From Trichopria drosophilae (Eukaryota > Arthropoda > Insecta > Hymenoptera > Diapriidae): a stretch of DNA of 64,000 bases. The translations under genes were made by a program, and so were the position numbers. The number at the start of each line of letters is the position of its first letter. Positions within the stretch are counted from its first letter, which is position 1. Location of the stretch: the NCBI GenBank assembly GCA_030407085.1, contig CM059587.1, forward strand, positions 92,127,001 to 92,191,000. The letters run 5' to 3'. Under the pieces are notes generated by a model. That model had not been told where the DNA came from. It saw only the letters and a program-made list of their open reading frames with translations, and did no database searches. Of this stretch, positions 11,101-22,210 are shown piece after piece.

Positions 11101-12650
11101 TAATATTTTTTACAGAAATTTTTTTTTTTTTCGAGTATTGTTTAAAATAATTAATCGTTGCGAACAAGATTTCATGTAGAGGAGTTATAGAGAATAATAT
11201 TCATAAAGATGATTTTACGTCAATTACTAAAATTGTTTAACTACATATTATCCAGAAAAATATATTAATAAACCATGTCATTCAGTGAATGCAGTAATCT
11301 CTCAATAATCAATTTGATAGAATATCTTTGACGAGCAAATCACGATTCAAGATGTTTTTTTAATGTTTATTTTTCTAACTTTTTCTATTGGAAATATTAT
11401 TCACAACGATTAATTATTTAAAAAATAGACGAAGTTCTAAAGATTCGTGAAAAAGTAAACCTGCATTCATTTAAATATAACAATTCTACTAATTTCCACT
11501 TTGGTTCTCTTTTTTTTTCGAAAAATCCTGAAATAGTCCGACCTTTCAATCTTTACCATTATAAAGAAAATTGTGAATTTTTTTAGTAAAATGTGCATTA
11601 TGTTTGATTAAGCAGACGAGTTCCTGTTATCAGAAAACATTACCTAGAAAAATACATTTATGAATAATTTCTACTTTCTTTAAATAGTTTTCTTTTTCTA
11701 TACAACAATGTTCTTGGTAATTACAAATTAAAATAATTTGTAGAAATATTTTTTGAAAAATTATAGTGTATTCTCAAGTTATTTTCCTAGGTCAGAAATA
11801 TTATTTCCTAATGTTACAACTAACATTTTCATATAATAAATAAGGACGAATAAATATTAAGTATACGTTCTAAAATATTGTTTATCGAGATGAAAATGAG
11901 TAAAGAAAATCAGAAAAAAATGTTCAAAAAATGTGTAGTTTTACGATTGGTTACTGCTTAACATTGTTGGAATTTCACATGGACAGTCAGAAAATGGTTT
12001 AGTTCAATGCGTTACATTAATGTAATACGATAGAAATAGTAAGTCCGTTAATGCGAACGCATTATCGTTAAAAAAGGAAAAATAACTATAATCAAGAGTT
12101 TCTAAAACACTTAGGTAACTTTCGAAAAAAGTCAGCAATCTTTTCAAGATGTTCAATCAGTATTGTAAAAATTGCCTGATATCAAAAATTTATAGAAGTT
12201 CTATATATGATCAGAATCTGATGGGCGTGTAAATAAAAATTATATCAATTGTTCAGGTATATGAGGTGACTCCTATGTATGAAAGAACGATAAATGAAGG
12301 AATGAATGGACAAGTGAATGAAAGTTTGTAGTACCAGGTATATGCAGCGACCTTCTAACCAAACAAAAGCACCCATAGTCCCTTAAAAAAACTTATAGTC
12401 CACTCAGGTCGCTCTATCGAATGGCAATAAGAACATTAAAAAAAAAACGTCATTTAAATTGACATTCTTAAACAAATACATAAAAAATACCGAATTTTCA
12501 TATTTTTTTATAAATTCATATGTTTTTATGGGAAAGGATTTTTGTTTCTTTACGAGATCAATCGGAGTGATCTCGATAACCAAGAAAAGAGATCATGTTC
12601 AGAAAATATTTTTGTATCAAGATGTCACTCTCAAAATGATGGCTTAAAGG
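8180..12650. other. Long AT-rich non-coding stretch
   Basis: No gene, RNA gene or repeat boundary was found in this 4.5 kb. A slightly GC-richer part at about 8560-8830 contains an ATGCAAAT octamer near 8594 but nothing else diagnostic. A small GC-rich patch at about 9595-9665 contains a GCTGC/GCAGC inverted pair. Homopolymer A/T tracts are common, for example near 11125. The remainder looks like intronic or intergenic DNA. Confidence 0.5.
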
Positions 12651-12654
12651 ATTG

Positions 12655-13255
12655 TTCTTTTTATGGATTTATAAATTCCAGGTGTTCAAAGCTTTTTTAC
12701 GCATCCTGGAAGATCAAATATCACATATTAGGTGTTTTGGGTCGCTAATCACGATTTTGACATCGAAATTATAAAATACAAAATGGCAGACTCAATATGA
12801 AATCCGAATAAAAGTCCCCATTAAACGAAAATTACATCAAATAAAAGAAAAACACTTTAAAAAGTTGTTGCACGAAAAGTTGCTGTATATGAAGTAGTAA
12901 ATTATTTCAACAGAGTCAATGATATTGTGATACTATTGTGTCGAAAATTGCTGCGTCAGTTTCTTGATCAGCGCCCTCAAAACCCTCAATACACGTAGTC
13001 CGCGACCAACTCCATAAATAAACCATAAAGAAACCAGGGATGTATCTGGAAATGGCCATCACATTGGATTTGCCATCTTTAATTTTTCTGTCTTCATAAT
13101 CATGATCAGCATCCTCAAAAATCCCATAAATAAAATTCCTGAACAAATTGTATAAGAAACAACGAATTCAGATCTGTCATCTTGTATTTAGTAATTCTGA
13201 CGTCAGAATCGTGATCAACGACCCTCTTAAAGATGAAACTTCAAACTAATTCTCC
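12655..13255. repeat. Inverted arrangement of the ATGGCGGATCCAATATGG-type unit
   Basis: Around 12680-12800 the unit reads forward (GGTGTTTTGGGTCGCTAATC, then AAAATGGCAGACTCAATATG). From about 12930 to 13240 at least three decayed units read in the opposite orientation, with TTGATCAGCGCCCTCAAAA, GATCAGCATCCTCAAAAAT and GATCAACGACCCTC marking successive copies. The whole block is therefore a head-to-head array of the family seen at 2090-2990. The minus-strand 76-codon frame at 12916-13146 reads through successive units and so looks repetitive; I do not consider it a gene. Confidence 0.55.
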
Positions 13256-13259
13256 TCAA

Positions 13260-14340
13260 TTACCATTAAATATAGAATAATCAATTTTTGGAAAAACAAA
13301 AACCTAATGTAATTATTTCGGAACGAATAAAATCCAATTTTGAAACTAACGCATAGAAATTTCAGAAATTTGTTCGTGAACGTATCGTAAGAATCTCATT
13401 ACAGTTCCAGCATAAGGCCAATGTATTCACGGGAATTAGTTACGATGTATTAGAACCGATACTAGAGGTCTCGATTCGTACAGTACTGAATCTAATAATT
13501 CTCACGACGAGGCAGTGCAATATCACGAACGGAAATTACAAGGCACCGCGATTCTCGCTAGGAATAGACATCGCGACAATATTGCTGAAAGCACCACAGT
13601 CTAGATGTTTCAACCAGGAATTCATCGATAATATCTATGAAAGCTTCATTGCAAAACCTTTGATTTCGGTTACTTATCTTGTGAATTCTCACCACCTCAC
13701 TGAAAATATCAGATATTGAGACAAGGATATTGTACTCATATGACAGCAAAATTCTGAAAATCAATAATTTTCACCATGACAAACATTTGTTACTCTCTCA
13801 ATTTGAAACAGTGAAAAGTTCACTATTTGTCAATACTTACTGCTGAATCGCCGAAAGTCAAAAATAATTTCAGAACATACAAAACAAATTAGGGTCAAAA
13901 AATACAAAAATATATTCAAACAATTGGAAAAAAATATTACAGGAAAGAAAGAACGAAAAAATTGATTAGACAAAAAATAAATTAAAAACCAAAAATGAAA
14001 AAAAAATAAAACAAAACTGCTCTTGTTAGCTAGAAAAATAGGCCAGTTATGAAACAACATAAAAATGATACCGTCAAGAAAAAATAAAAATAAAATAGGG
14101 CAGTCGAAAACACAAACAAGTACAAAAATGGGATGTTAACATGAGCCAGTAAGAAGAGAACAAATTAATTTAAGCCTGTTAAAAACAAAACAAAAAATAC
14201 AAGAAACAAAAAATAGACTAGTCAGGAGTAAAACAATGAACCACTTAAAAACGAAGGCCTGGATAGCCGAGTTTCAGTAAACAACATTAGAAGATTGATT
14301 CGAAAATAGAAAATGTTACATGTCCAAAACAATGATGATG
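13260..14340. other. Non-coding DNA, A-rich low complexity in the right half
   Basis: 13260-13820 is unremarkable. From about 13855 to 14260 the plus strand is strikingly rich in A, with AAAAA tracts separated by short purine-rich spacers. The 76-codon minus-strand frame at 13830-14060 is a Phe/Leu-rich translation of these tracts. No gene seen. Confidence 0.5.
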
Positions 14341-14342
14341 TA

Positions 14343-14586
14343 CAGTAAAGTCCTGGTATATTTGCGTCTCGCTATTTTCTGGTTCCGTCTCGTTATTTTA
14401 CCAGCAGCCACTCTATTTTTACCCCACCAAGCGGTTTGGGGCCACAGGAAAGGCCTGCTGTGACGTCACGAAGATAATGTGACTAAGGGGAGTGGGAGAA
14501 ACGACGCTCCCCTTCTTTTGGTAAATATAACGAGACGAGACGGGAAGGCATGGAACCGAGTGATTAAATATACCGGGACTATACTG
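14343..14586. mobile_element. pogo/Tigger-like MITE, family A, copy 1
   Basis: The ends are CAGTAAAGTCCTGGTATATT and, on the minus strand, CAGTATAGTCCCGGTATATT. The element is flanked by TA on both sides (14341-14342 and 14587-14588). The interior contains the family hallmarks GTGACGTCAC and GCGCTCCCCTTCTTTTG (here with ACGCTCC) and is far richer in GC than the flanks. No coding capacity in 244 bp. Copies 2 and 3 lie at 15864 and 32023. Confidence 0.8.
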
Positions 14587-15496
14587 TATAGTGGTGATTT
14601 TTCTTAAACTGTTTGTTTATTGTCATATTTTTTTTTTCGCTTAATGTACCATTGTTTCGATTATTACATGATTGTTCAATTTATTTGAATTATGGATTAT
14701 TTTTAGTCGGCAATTATAAACATATTACTTTCACACGCATATTGTGTTTGAATAGGACTTTCGTCAGTTTTCAGAAGCTTTTTAATCTTGATTTATTAGC
14801 GCTGTACATTTAGTATCTGCGTAATTCAATTCAGCGAAAGAATGCCGGCTTACCCTCCTTGGAAAGTGACATTGTCACGCGATTTCCAACAACTCAGTAC
14901 TATATAGGTCACATTTACTTTGTTTTCGTGTATACTTCTGAGCAAAGCTTCATTACTACATCACATTCAACATTCAGTTCAATACGAGACAGTCTGATTG
15001 CTCACAAATTTAAATAATTCTGGTGGTCTTTTAAATTTTTGTTGCGATGTTATACTCATTGTCAGTTTTAGTCACTTGATCAGTTTATAACCAGTTGTAA
15101 TTTGAATCCTTTCGAGTAAATCCCATGGAAGAAATTATTAATATCAAGTTTAGGAGTAACATAACTCTAATACTTAGAGTATCTAACTCCTTTAGATTAA
15201 CAATTCCTTTCGAATTAATTTGGTTGATAAATTAAACTGGCTTAGTGTGTAACCTATCGCCGAAACTCATACAAAAAGTATACCACAAATTTTTTAAATG
15301 ATTGTAGGTGTAAGTTGAAGTACTAAAACACGGGTGAAATTGTGAACAAATTTCTTATCTCAAGTCATTTAGCAAAGACACATTTAAAAGTCGTTATAAA
15401 ATTCTAGGTTTATGACATGAATTTAGAAACTACCATTTTTTCGAACTTTCGACATAAAAAATCTCTGAGATATGTTTAATGCATTTTTCTACCATA
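14587..15496. other. AT-rich non-coding DNA
   Basis: No gene or repeat boundary recognised. A short palindrome GTGACATTGTCAC lies near 14866. A 66-codon plus-strand frame (14613-14813) has no family features. Confidence 0.45.
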
Positions 15497-15498
15497 TA

Positions 15499-15720
15499 CA
15501 GTGCAACCCCACGAGTTGACATACACTGGGACCTGCACCCTCTCGCATTGAACAGACCCCGCCCACTTTATTGTCACGTGATTCTAAGTAAGCCAATACG
15601 AAGTGGGGAGAAAAGCACGGCGCACAAGGTCAGTTAGAAAAGGGCCAATGGAAGTGTCCATTGGGAGGTCCAGTAGGAGAAGATGACCGCAGAAGAAGAA
15701 CCAATTCGAGGGTTGCATTA
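15499..15720. mobile_element. pogo/Tigger-like MITE (separate family)
   Basis: The left end is CAGTGCAACCCCACGAGTT after a TA dinucleotide. The right end on the minus strand reads TAATGCAACCCTCGAATT, giving an imperfect inverted repeat centred on TGCAACCC. The last bases at the right end are mutated, so that boundary is approximate. The 222-bp interior is GC-rich (CCGCCCACTTTATTGTCACG) and non-coding. It sits between two copies of family A, inside a 1.7-kb cluster of three MITEs. Confidence 0.55.
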
Positions 15721-15863
15721 ATAGTTAATATGCAGCGTTTAATAATAAATAATTAAAGTTTCATTTGAATTCGTTTCAAATTTTAATCACGGTCACGGGC
15801 GCTATTACTTCAGCAGTGGACGATTATTTTTCAGACCTTCGGTTGCGAATAACGTCCCCAATA

Positions 15864-16065
15864 TAGTAGAGTCCCGGTATATTTGCGTCTCGCTATATCT
15901 ACGTCCCAGCATATTTACCCAGTTCCGTCTTGTTATATTTGTCTGTCGCCGCTCTTTTTTCCCCAGGAGAGTGGGAGAAGTGGCGCTCCCCTTCTTTTGA
16001 CAAATATAAGGGAACCAGAAGGGAAGGCGAGGAACCGAGCCGGCAAATATACCGGGACTCTACTG
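15864..16065. mobile_element. pogo/Tigger-like MITE, family A, copy 2
   Basis: The left end TAGTAGAGTCCCGGTATA has lost the first C of the CAGT consensus. The right end on the minus strand is CAGTAGAGTCCCGGTATA. It is flanked by TA. The internal TTTGCGTCTCGCTATAT, CTGTCGCCGCTCT and GGCGCTCCCCTTCTTTTG blocks match copy 3. It is 202 bp long, and lacks the central GTGACGTCAC segment present in the other two copies, so it carries an internal deletion. The 98-codon frame across it is not a gene. Confidence 0.8.
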
Positions 16066-16067
16066 TA

Positions 16068-16970
16068 TATCTTTAAAATGTCAAAGCATTTCACGCAGTT
16101 TACGTCATTACAAAATTTCCAAAATTCAGAAATTTTTTTGGTTATTACACTAGTGCCCTTAATGGGAAAGTACTCCTAGCCCCAAAAGTCATGTGCATTA
16201 ACTTATTGACCATTTGCAGGTTAAGTCTAAGAATGACAGAAATAGCAACGAATAGCAACAAGTATTGACTAGGCACTTCGTTAATCGTCATGGAAGCTAG
16301 TCTATGGGCAATTGTTGAAATGCGGTTACTACACCGTTCAAACGACGCATTCGCCTCGACAGGCATTCGCGGTTACATAGCATCCTTTATTGAATACCCT
16401 ATATCTGCCTCAGCGATACTCGGGGCAGGCGCAACTGTAAAGGTGATATTCTGCGCAATTTACGCCATAGCTATTACCTTCCAGTGCATAACTTGCATTT
16501 TTATGAAGTCTCTACTTCCTTAAAGAACCTAGTATATACTGTAACTTCTCTCAGAAATTTTGAAAGCATGTTTTCCATCAACATTCTTGGGATGGGATTG
16601 ATTGTAGACATTCCGTTATAATTATCCACTGATCGATCCGAAATCCTATTCGTCAATTGCCTTTGATGCCCTAAGTGTGATTGAAAGGGCCGACATGAAC
16701 GCGATTATGTAATAAACGTGTAATTCAAACACAGATTGTCTGCAAATCTCAAATAATGAAATTGTACTACTTGCCAGTGCAAACGCTATATTTTTTGTAA
16801 ACAACTTGACATAGTTCAATTAGTCTTCATCTGCATTTCAGTAGTTACAGTCATTGTTCTAAAGTAGTTTGATTTCGCATCTGATTTAGTAAAACTGTGA
16901 GAATGAACAATTGAAAATTCGGTGAATAATTAAGTTAACAATAGTTATTTTCTAAGAATTTAATAAATTA
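16068..16970. other. Non-coding DNA with a GC-richer patch and overlapping frames on both strands
   Basis: 16150-16525 is somewhat richer in GC and holds a minus-strand 73-codon frame (16145-16366) and a plus-strand 77-codon frame (16290-16523). The plus frame ends in a hydrophobic segment, but neither matches a known family and no consensus splice pair flanks them. This could be an exon of an unknown gene or conserved non-coding DNA. The remainder is plain AT-rich sequence. Confidence 0.3.
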
Positions 16971-16972
16971 AT

Positions 16973-17475
16973 ATCGTTTAATATACGTTTATTATACGCA
17001 AGTTTGGTTTAAAAATGGTTTAGATATATACTACAAACGTTTATTGGTAACACGCTCATTAAACTGTACATTAATGTACGTTTATAATACGTTTATGACA
17101 CATGCGTATTATACCAAACGTCTTTAAGATGAGATAAAAACGTTTATGAAGAACCCTAAATAGCATACGACAATTGCGTTTAATAATGGTGTAATATTGT
17201 AGACAAATATACGTGTATTAAAGACGTTTAAATTTGCTTTAAGACATTCTGGTTATAAAACGTATTCATAATATTCGTTTATGACATACGTTAATAAAAC
17301 GTTAAACATATACCACTTTTAAAACAAAAACCCAACAAAAAACCAATGATTTAATAAACGTTTAAATTTGGGTTTAACCTGTTTAGATAAACGTGGTGTA
17401 TTTGACGGTTATCTAAACAGTTTATACACCTAAAAAACGTTTTAATATACCATTTTTAAACGCCTTTTAAACGAT
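16973..17475. mobile_element. CGTTTA-rich element, copy 1
   Basis: The hexamer CGTTTA (or TAAACG) occurs dozens of times in about 500 bp. The ends are inverted: ATCGTTTAA at 16973 and TTAAACGAT at 17467-17475, each followed inward by GTTTAAAAATGGT-like sequence. A homologous element lies at 42627-42945, sharing blocks such as GACATACGTTAATAAAACG and TATACCACTTTTA. A 12-bp perfect hairpin sits near the right end (17379-17420). No coding capacity. It is consistent with an inverted-repeat non-autonomous transposon; the superfamily is not identifiable by eye. Confidence 0.55.
17379..17420. repeat. Perfect 12-bp hairpin inside the CGTTTA element
   Basis: CTGTTTAGATAA (17379-17390) is exactly complementary to TTATCTAAACAG (17409-17420), with an 18-base loop. 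It lies in the subterminal part of the element and may be a transposase-binding or structural feature, or simply a decayed internal palindrome. Confidence 0.7.
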
Positions 17476-17479
17476 CATT

Positions 17480-19090
17480 TCAGTAAGTACGAAATCGTAA
17501 GGACATTTAATAAATGCCAATATAAGTTTATATCATATATCTAAGCCATTTCAAAAATAAACTTACGTATAATAAACCTATATTAAACAAAAGTGTTTTT
17601 ATTACAAATACCTTAAACGTTCATTTTACGTTTACAAAACAATGTGTCATTGCTTGATTACAGTTTTCCAAAATTACAGCCCTATAACTGACGTATATCT
17701 GATACCATTTTTAATTCGTCTTCTCGTAGAATATACGTGTATTGAAGAAGCACGTTTCTATTGGGTATAATCAAATGTATAGTCGTTGATCAATAATTAA
17801 TACCACCTTAATGATACCTCTCTTCTGCGGTTGAAATATTACGTTTTTAAGGATGAAAAGGAAATTTATAGAAATATAAATCGCATACAATAATCTCAGA
17901 TATAATTCTAAACGCCCACAATTACGTGAATCGTTATTAATACGAGAGCTATTATATACGCATTGATAAAATAATGAAAAGAACTTTCCGAATTTCTCTG
18001 ACAAAAGAAAATGGAACCTTATTTTTGCCTGGGAAAAGGCGTTAATGGTCGATATACAAAAATTAAATTGATTGCATTTTTTTAAATAGCACCGCCTTTG
18101 CAACATAATTAAGCGATTTATAATTTAATAGAATATCTTATTATTTACTTCCTGATTACCTTAATGGCCAACACCACTCCCGTTTTCGTGGTAAGAAAAG
18201 ATTTGCGTGACAAACGACAATATATGATACGCACTCAAGGACGCTGATTTTGAAGATAATTAAATCGCTTACTTTTGTTCTGAATAACCAATATGTGATT
18301 TTTTTTCTTTATTTTAAAAATACTTGATAAGAATTCTTTACAGCAAATAATGGATTCTACTAATGGAAACAGTAAATTACTGATGGTTATTACCTCAGAC
18401 TAAAATAACAAATACAATTTGTTGCTAAAAAATGTTAACGTATTACTACTGCAGCACAATTTTAAATTCAATTCATATACGTCATCTTGAAAAATGTATT
18501 TTTTCAGAGGCTACAACTTTTCTCGATATACATTTTTCACTCCAATGAAATCCCTTCACCCCATTCATACGTAAATATAGTACGATAAGTTATTCCACGT
18601 TTTAAACTTGAACCGGTCGTTTCTACATCCAACTTTATGCCCGGACTACGGTATCATTCATCAAGTTCTGATTTTACATGTCATATAATTCAAAATAAAC
18701 CTAAAAGTATTTGGTTTTCATTTTCGTTTAATAGTTTATTAAAATTATGCAACAAAAATATATTTTTTGGGGGTTATAATTTATAGTATTTGGTTGTGCT
18801 TATCATTATAGTTAAACAAAAATTGCACATAATAAAGACGTGTTTCGACATTGTTTTGACACGAATGTAAGCAAATATAGGTGTGTAATGGATTATTGTA
18901 TGGATAAAATCTTGTAGCTACTGCTTTGGTCAATTAAAATTTAAGTGTACCGAAAAACTTATTATTAATCTTAGGTCTCCAAAGTTGTTTCATTACTAAT
19001 AAATTCAACTTCAGTCCTGACAATTAATATCTATTCAAATTAACATAGGTTTTTAATGGAAAAACTCGGTTGTTAGTATTTATGCTCCTG
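17480..19090. other. AT-rich non-coding DNA
   Basis: Scattered further TAAACGT motifs continue to about 17640. A 111-codon minus-strand frame (17771-18106) is Phe/Ser/Asn-rich with no domain features, typical of AT-rich non-coding sequence. No RNA genes or other boundaries seen. Confidence 0.45.
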
Positions 19091-19093
19091 TGA

Positions 19094-19358
19094 CACTGAA
19101 AAAATTTCCCGTAATTAACTAGGAAAACGTTGATAATTCGTATATTTCCATGAACAAAATTCCCCATTGTCGAGGAAATTTGAGTACAAGTATTGTAATT
19201 AATTCATGATGTAGATAATTTCCTCATTTTCTGAGTACATCCCACTGAAACCAGACAGTATGGGCAATTTTCTAAGGAAAATTTTCTCAGTACAAAAAAT
19301 TATTTTAATTAATTGTAAAAAGGTAATTTCTTAATTAAAAATGTTTTTTTTTTCAGAG
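19094..19358. mobile_element. Possible CACTGAAAAAA-type MITE
   Basis: The left end CACTGAAAAAATTTCCC is matched at the right by TTTTTTTTTCAGAG, the inverse of CTCTGAAAAAAAAA. GGAAATTT/AATTTTCC pieces recur inside in both orientations. The terminal match is short and A/T-rich, and no target duplication is clear. The assignment rests on similarity to the better elements at 49541 and 62179. Confidence 0.35.
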
Positions 19359-19359
19359 T

Positions 19360-20085
19360 TAATGCGGAGTCAAAATAAATCAATTTTTATGCCAAAACAG
19401 TGAATTTTTAAACTTTTCTATTTCTGACATCGTAATTCTGTTAAAAATCGTCCAAAAATTTCGAATATAGACATTTCCAATAAATCAGTGTTTTATGCAC
19501 AAAATTAGTCGTTGTTGATAAAATAATATTTTAGATGTTCAAAAATTTAATTTCATTTACGTCGTATTTTTCGCTGGGACATTAAATCAAGTAAAAATAA
19601 TGGCATTAATTTTCAATTGAAAAAAATCTAGTCCTGTGAGTAAAATTTTTGACAAAGAAGTCTCTTATTTGTTTTAAATGCATATATTTTATGAGAACGA
19701 AATTATTCAAATGTCAGATTCATTAAGTCTAACTTGCTCTGTAAATAGAATATTTGGAGCCGTCATCTTGATTTCTCCATTTTGCATGATTCGTTTTTAT
19801 TTTCATAATCCAAAATTCATTTACATTTACCACAAATAAAATAGAATATAATTAATCAAGTATAATTAAAGATTATGACGGTTTTTTTAAGAAACTGACA
19901 TTTGTCTGTTGTATATTGTTAAATACAAAATAACAACAATAAGTGTATCAAGTTTTGTACCAACTATAGCTTTGGTTAAAATTTCTAGGATCTGAAAACA
20001 TCATTTAAAAAGAATTTCGTTCTCTAGGAGTTCAGGGAAGAAATTATGTTATGGAATTGTGTTTTTTCATGCTCTTATTACAAAA
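19360..20085. other. AT-rich non-coding DNA
   Basis: Nothing recognised beyond A/T-rich sequence with dense stops. Confidence 0.5.
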
Positions 20086-20086
20086 C

Positions 20087-20240
20087 TATAATTTTTCTCC
20101 CTACATACAAGGAACAAACTAGCACTGTCTCACTATTCACCCCTTTAACAAGAGAGAGGAGGTGTTTGCAGACTTGTGTGAATTGTCAAACATGGACTTC
20201 TCGGCAAACTCCTATTTTGCTCCCTCGTTACACAATCAAT
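20087..20240 (+). repeat. Copy 2 of the TATTTTGCTCCC repeat
   Basis: This block aligns with about 5480-5640: GTGTTTGCAGACTTGTGTGAATT here against ATGTTTGCAGGCTCATGCGAATT there, and both end TCCTATTTTGCTCCC or CCTATTTTGCTCCC followed by GTTRCACAA. The leftmost part is more diverged. The 70-codon frame through it is not a gene. Confidence 0.6.
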
Positions 20241-20565
20241 AATTCGGTGATTGTTTAATTAATAACAATAGTGAACTGTCCAATTATACCAAAAATAATG
20301 CAAAATTGTTTACATGTATTATTAACGAGTATCAGAGTTATTTCGTTATAACAACAAGTTATTTACATTTACAAGTTATTTCGTATTAGTATTATACATA
20401 TAAACCGGAGTTAACACTAAAAAAGAACAAAGAAATTGAGGTGGGAATTAGACTTGCAGTAGTGGCCATAAACTAATAAATGAAGTAATTCATTTTAATA
20501 AACAGTCTTCTAATTATTCCTAATAAAAACTAAATAAGTCTTTCCAATATAGTATAAATTAATAG
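20241..20565. other. AT-rich non-coding DNA
   Basis: Plain sequence; nothing recognised. Confidence 0.5.
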
Positions 20566-20569
20566 TACA

Positions 20570-20890
20570 ATTTATCAATGTTGGAATTTTGAAAAACGCA
20601 AATTAATCCAACTTTTGAATACACTGTGTATCCGATGATATTAAGGGTGGCTGAGCATGCAGCCAGAATAGAAATTACGAAATTCAAAATGGTTGATTCA
20701 ATATGCGGATTTAAATATAAAAATATCATCTTCCAGGATGATATCAAGAAGAAATCAACCCTCCAAACATTCGAAGTCAATGGAAATCGGTTACCCTAAG
20801 TTCCTGGAGTCGATGAAACCCGATTTTTTAAAAGCTGACTAATTCAAAATGGCGGATTAAGAAGTCAATGCTAAGACTACTAACAAGTAA
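20570..20890 (+). repeat. Further array of the ATGGCGGATTCAATATG unit
   Basis: Two forward cores are visible: AAATGGTTGATTCAATATG near 20688 and AAATGGCGGATTAAG near 20847, each preceded by AATTC and decayed unit sequence. The spacing of about 160 bp is larger than in the array at 2090, owing to an inserted or diverged segment. The 73-codon minus-strand frame here is not a gene. Confidence 0.5.
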
Positions 20891-21400
20891 TCTTGATTCG
20901 ATCATTTACAGAATCCTATTTTCGTTAGCATCGAAAATTTAGAACGTTCAATTGAAAATAATTATATTTTCGAGCTGACATTTTATTTTGCATAATTTTG
21001 AACTAGCGATCCTTAAAACAATAAAATACATTCTTTATTCAAAATTGAACCAACTGCTTTTCTTTTAGTTGGAAAAAAACAACAAACGTAACCCTACCGT
21101 TGTCACCAAAATAGAAATAACTTGAACAAATAACTAACACACATGAATCAAAATAAATGGTAAAATAGCGTCTGGAGACAATATAGAAAACAAGGAATAT
21201 AACGAGATTATATCACTGACTGTTAGGACAGCCGTTGGTTACAGAGGGAAACATGAATTTCTCTTGCGAGTTGAAAGGGTGGAAAATCTAATATCTTCCT
21301 AGAATTCAGCCACAATAGAAGTTATTATATTTAGCTATTTTTTGTTGTAAACTGGCCTAAAAACAAACATAACACAAAGGAATTTTCCAGCAAGTCTTTT
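20891..21400. other. AT-rich non-coding DNA
   Basis: No gene or repeat boundary recognised. Confidence 0.5.
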
Positions 21401-21404
21401 GCAG

Positions 21405-22210
21405 CTATACCTCAATTCTTTTCACAATATGTAACACTTCGCTCTTGGTATAGAGACATAGTTCGTAAAAGACATCATTTTCGCAAATCCTTGAAGGGTC
21501 GAATAACTGTGAGGATCTTGGAGAGCTCGGGTTTGGTGATGTATGGGTGTTTGCGTGTCCGAAGGTATTGTGTGGAGAACTTGAGTGTAGGTGAAGAGGT
21601 TCGGTATGTTCCTCAACGACCAGACTCGAGTGGATCAGAGGTATGCCGAAACGTTCTCTCTCACTCTCGAGAAGCTTCACCTATCCTCCTGCGCCCTCTC
21701 TTGTGGATTTTCGCATTCCTGGAAGGTCGTCATCCCTGGACCTTTCATATTTCTTAATATTTCACTCCCCCTGTTTGCATCCACAAAGCGATATATCTTC
21801 AGCGCCCGTTCCAATTTCCTCCGACTTGCTTCTTACCGCTAACGTCCTTTATTTATTCTCCTGCCATCTTTTACTTTTCTTCTATCCTCAGTTTTAAAAT
21901 TTCTTCGTTACTCCGTGTACATCTTCCCTTGTCGTCGATAAGACGACTCGAAACTTTTTTAATATAAAAATGGGATCGGAGATCACATCTTCATCCTCCT
22001 GTTTTGCTGCTTTGTAAGGGAGAAAGAAAGTTTAACCAACGATGCTACGCTGCTTTTTGAAAATTTATGGCAATTGTATGGAATTGAAATGCGCACTGTC
22101 AAGAGCAATAATTCCTTTGACCTCGACAAATAATGATAACCGCTGTCTTTTATATTCCAGTTGAGCTGCACGAGGCCTTTGTTTCGCGCATTTCCTTTAC
22201 CGCCGAATCT
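21405..22210. other. GC-richer region with competing open frames on both strands
   Basis: From about 21420 to 21760 GC rises and several frames overlap: 91 and 64 codons minus, 88, 83 and 84 codons plus. The plus frame 21491-21757 is Arg/Ser/Glu-rich; the minus frame 21405-21680 is His/Ser/Pro-rich. None shows a motif I recognise, and equal openness on both strands argues that composition is the cause. 21760-21960 is pyrimidine-rich and 21960-22210 moderately GC-rich. This could hide an exon or a transposon remnant; I cannot decide. Confidence 0.25.

Noticed and set aside
12916..13146. Acidic 76-codon frame that looks internally repetitive
   Set aside because: The repetition comes from the inverted ATGGCGG-type DNA array, not from a protein.
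17771..18106. 111-codon minus-strand frame
   Set aside because: Same reasons; rich in Phe, Asn and Ser with no known motif.
21925..21960. GATAAGACGACTCGAAAC, glimpsed as a possible hammerhead ribozyme core
   Set aside because: The required CUGAUGA element is missing.
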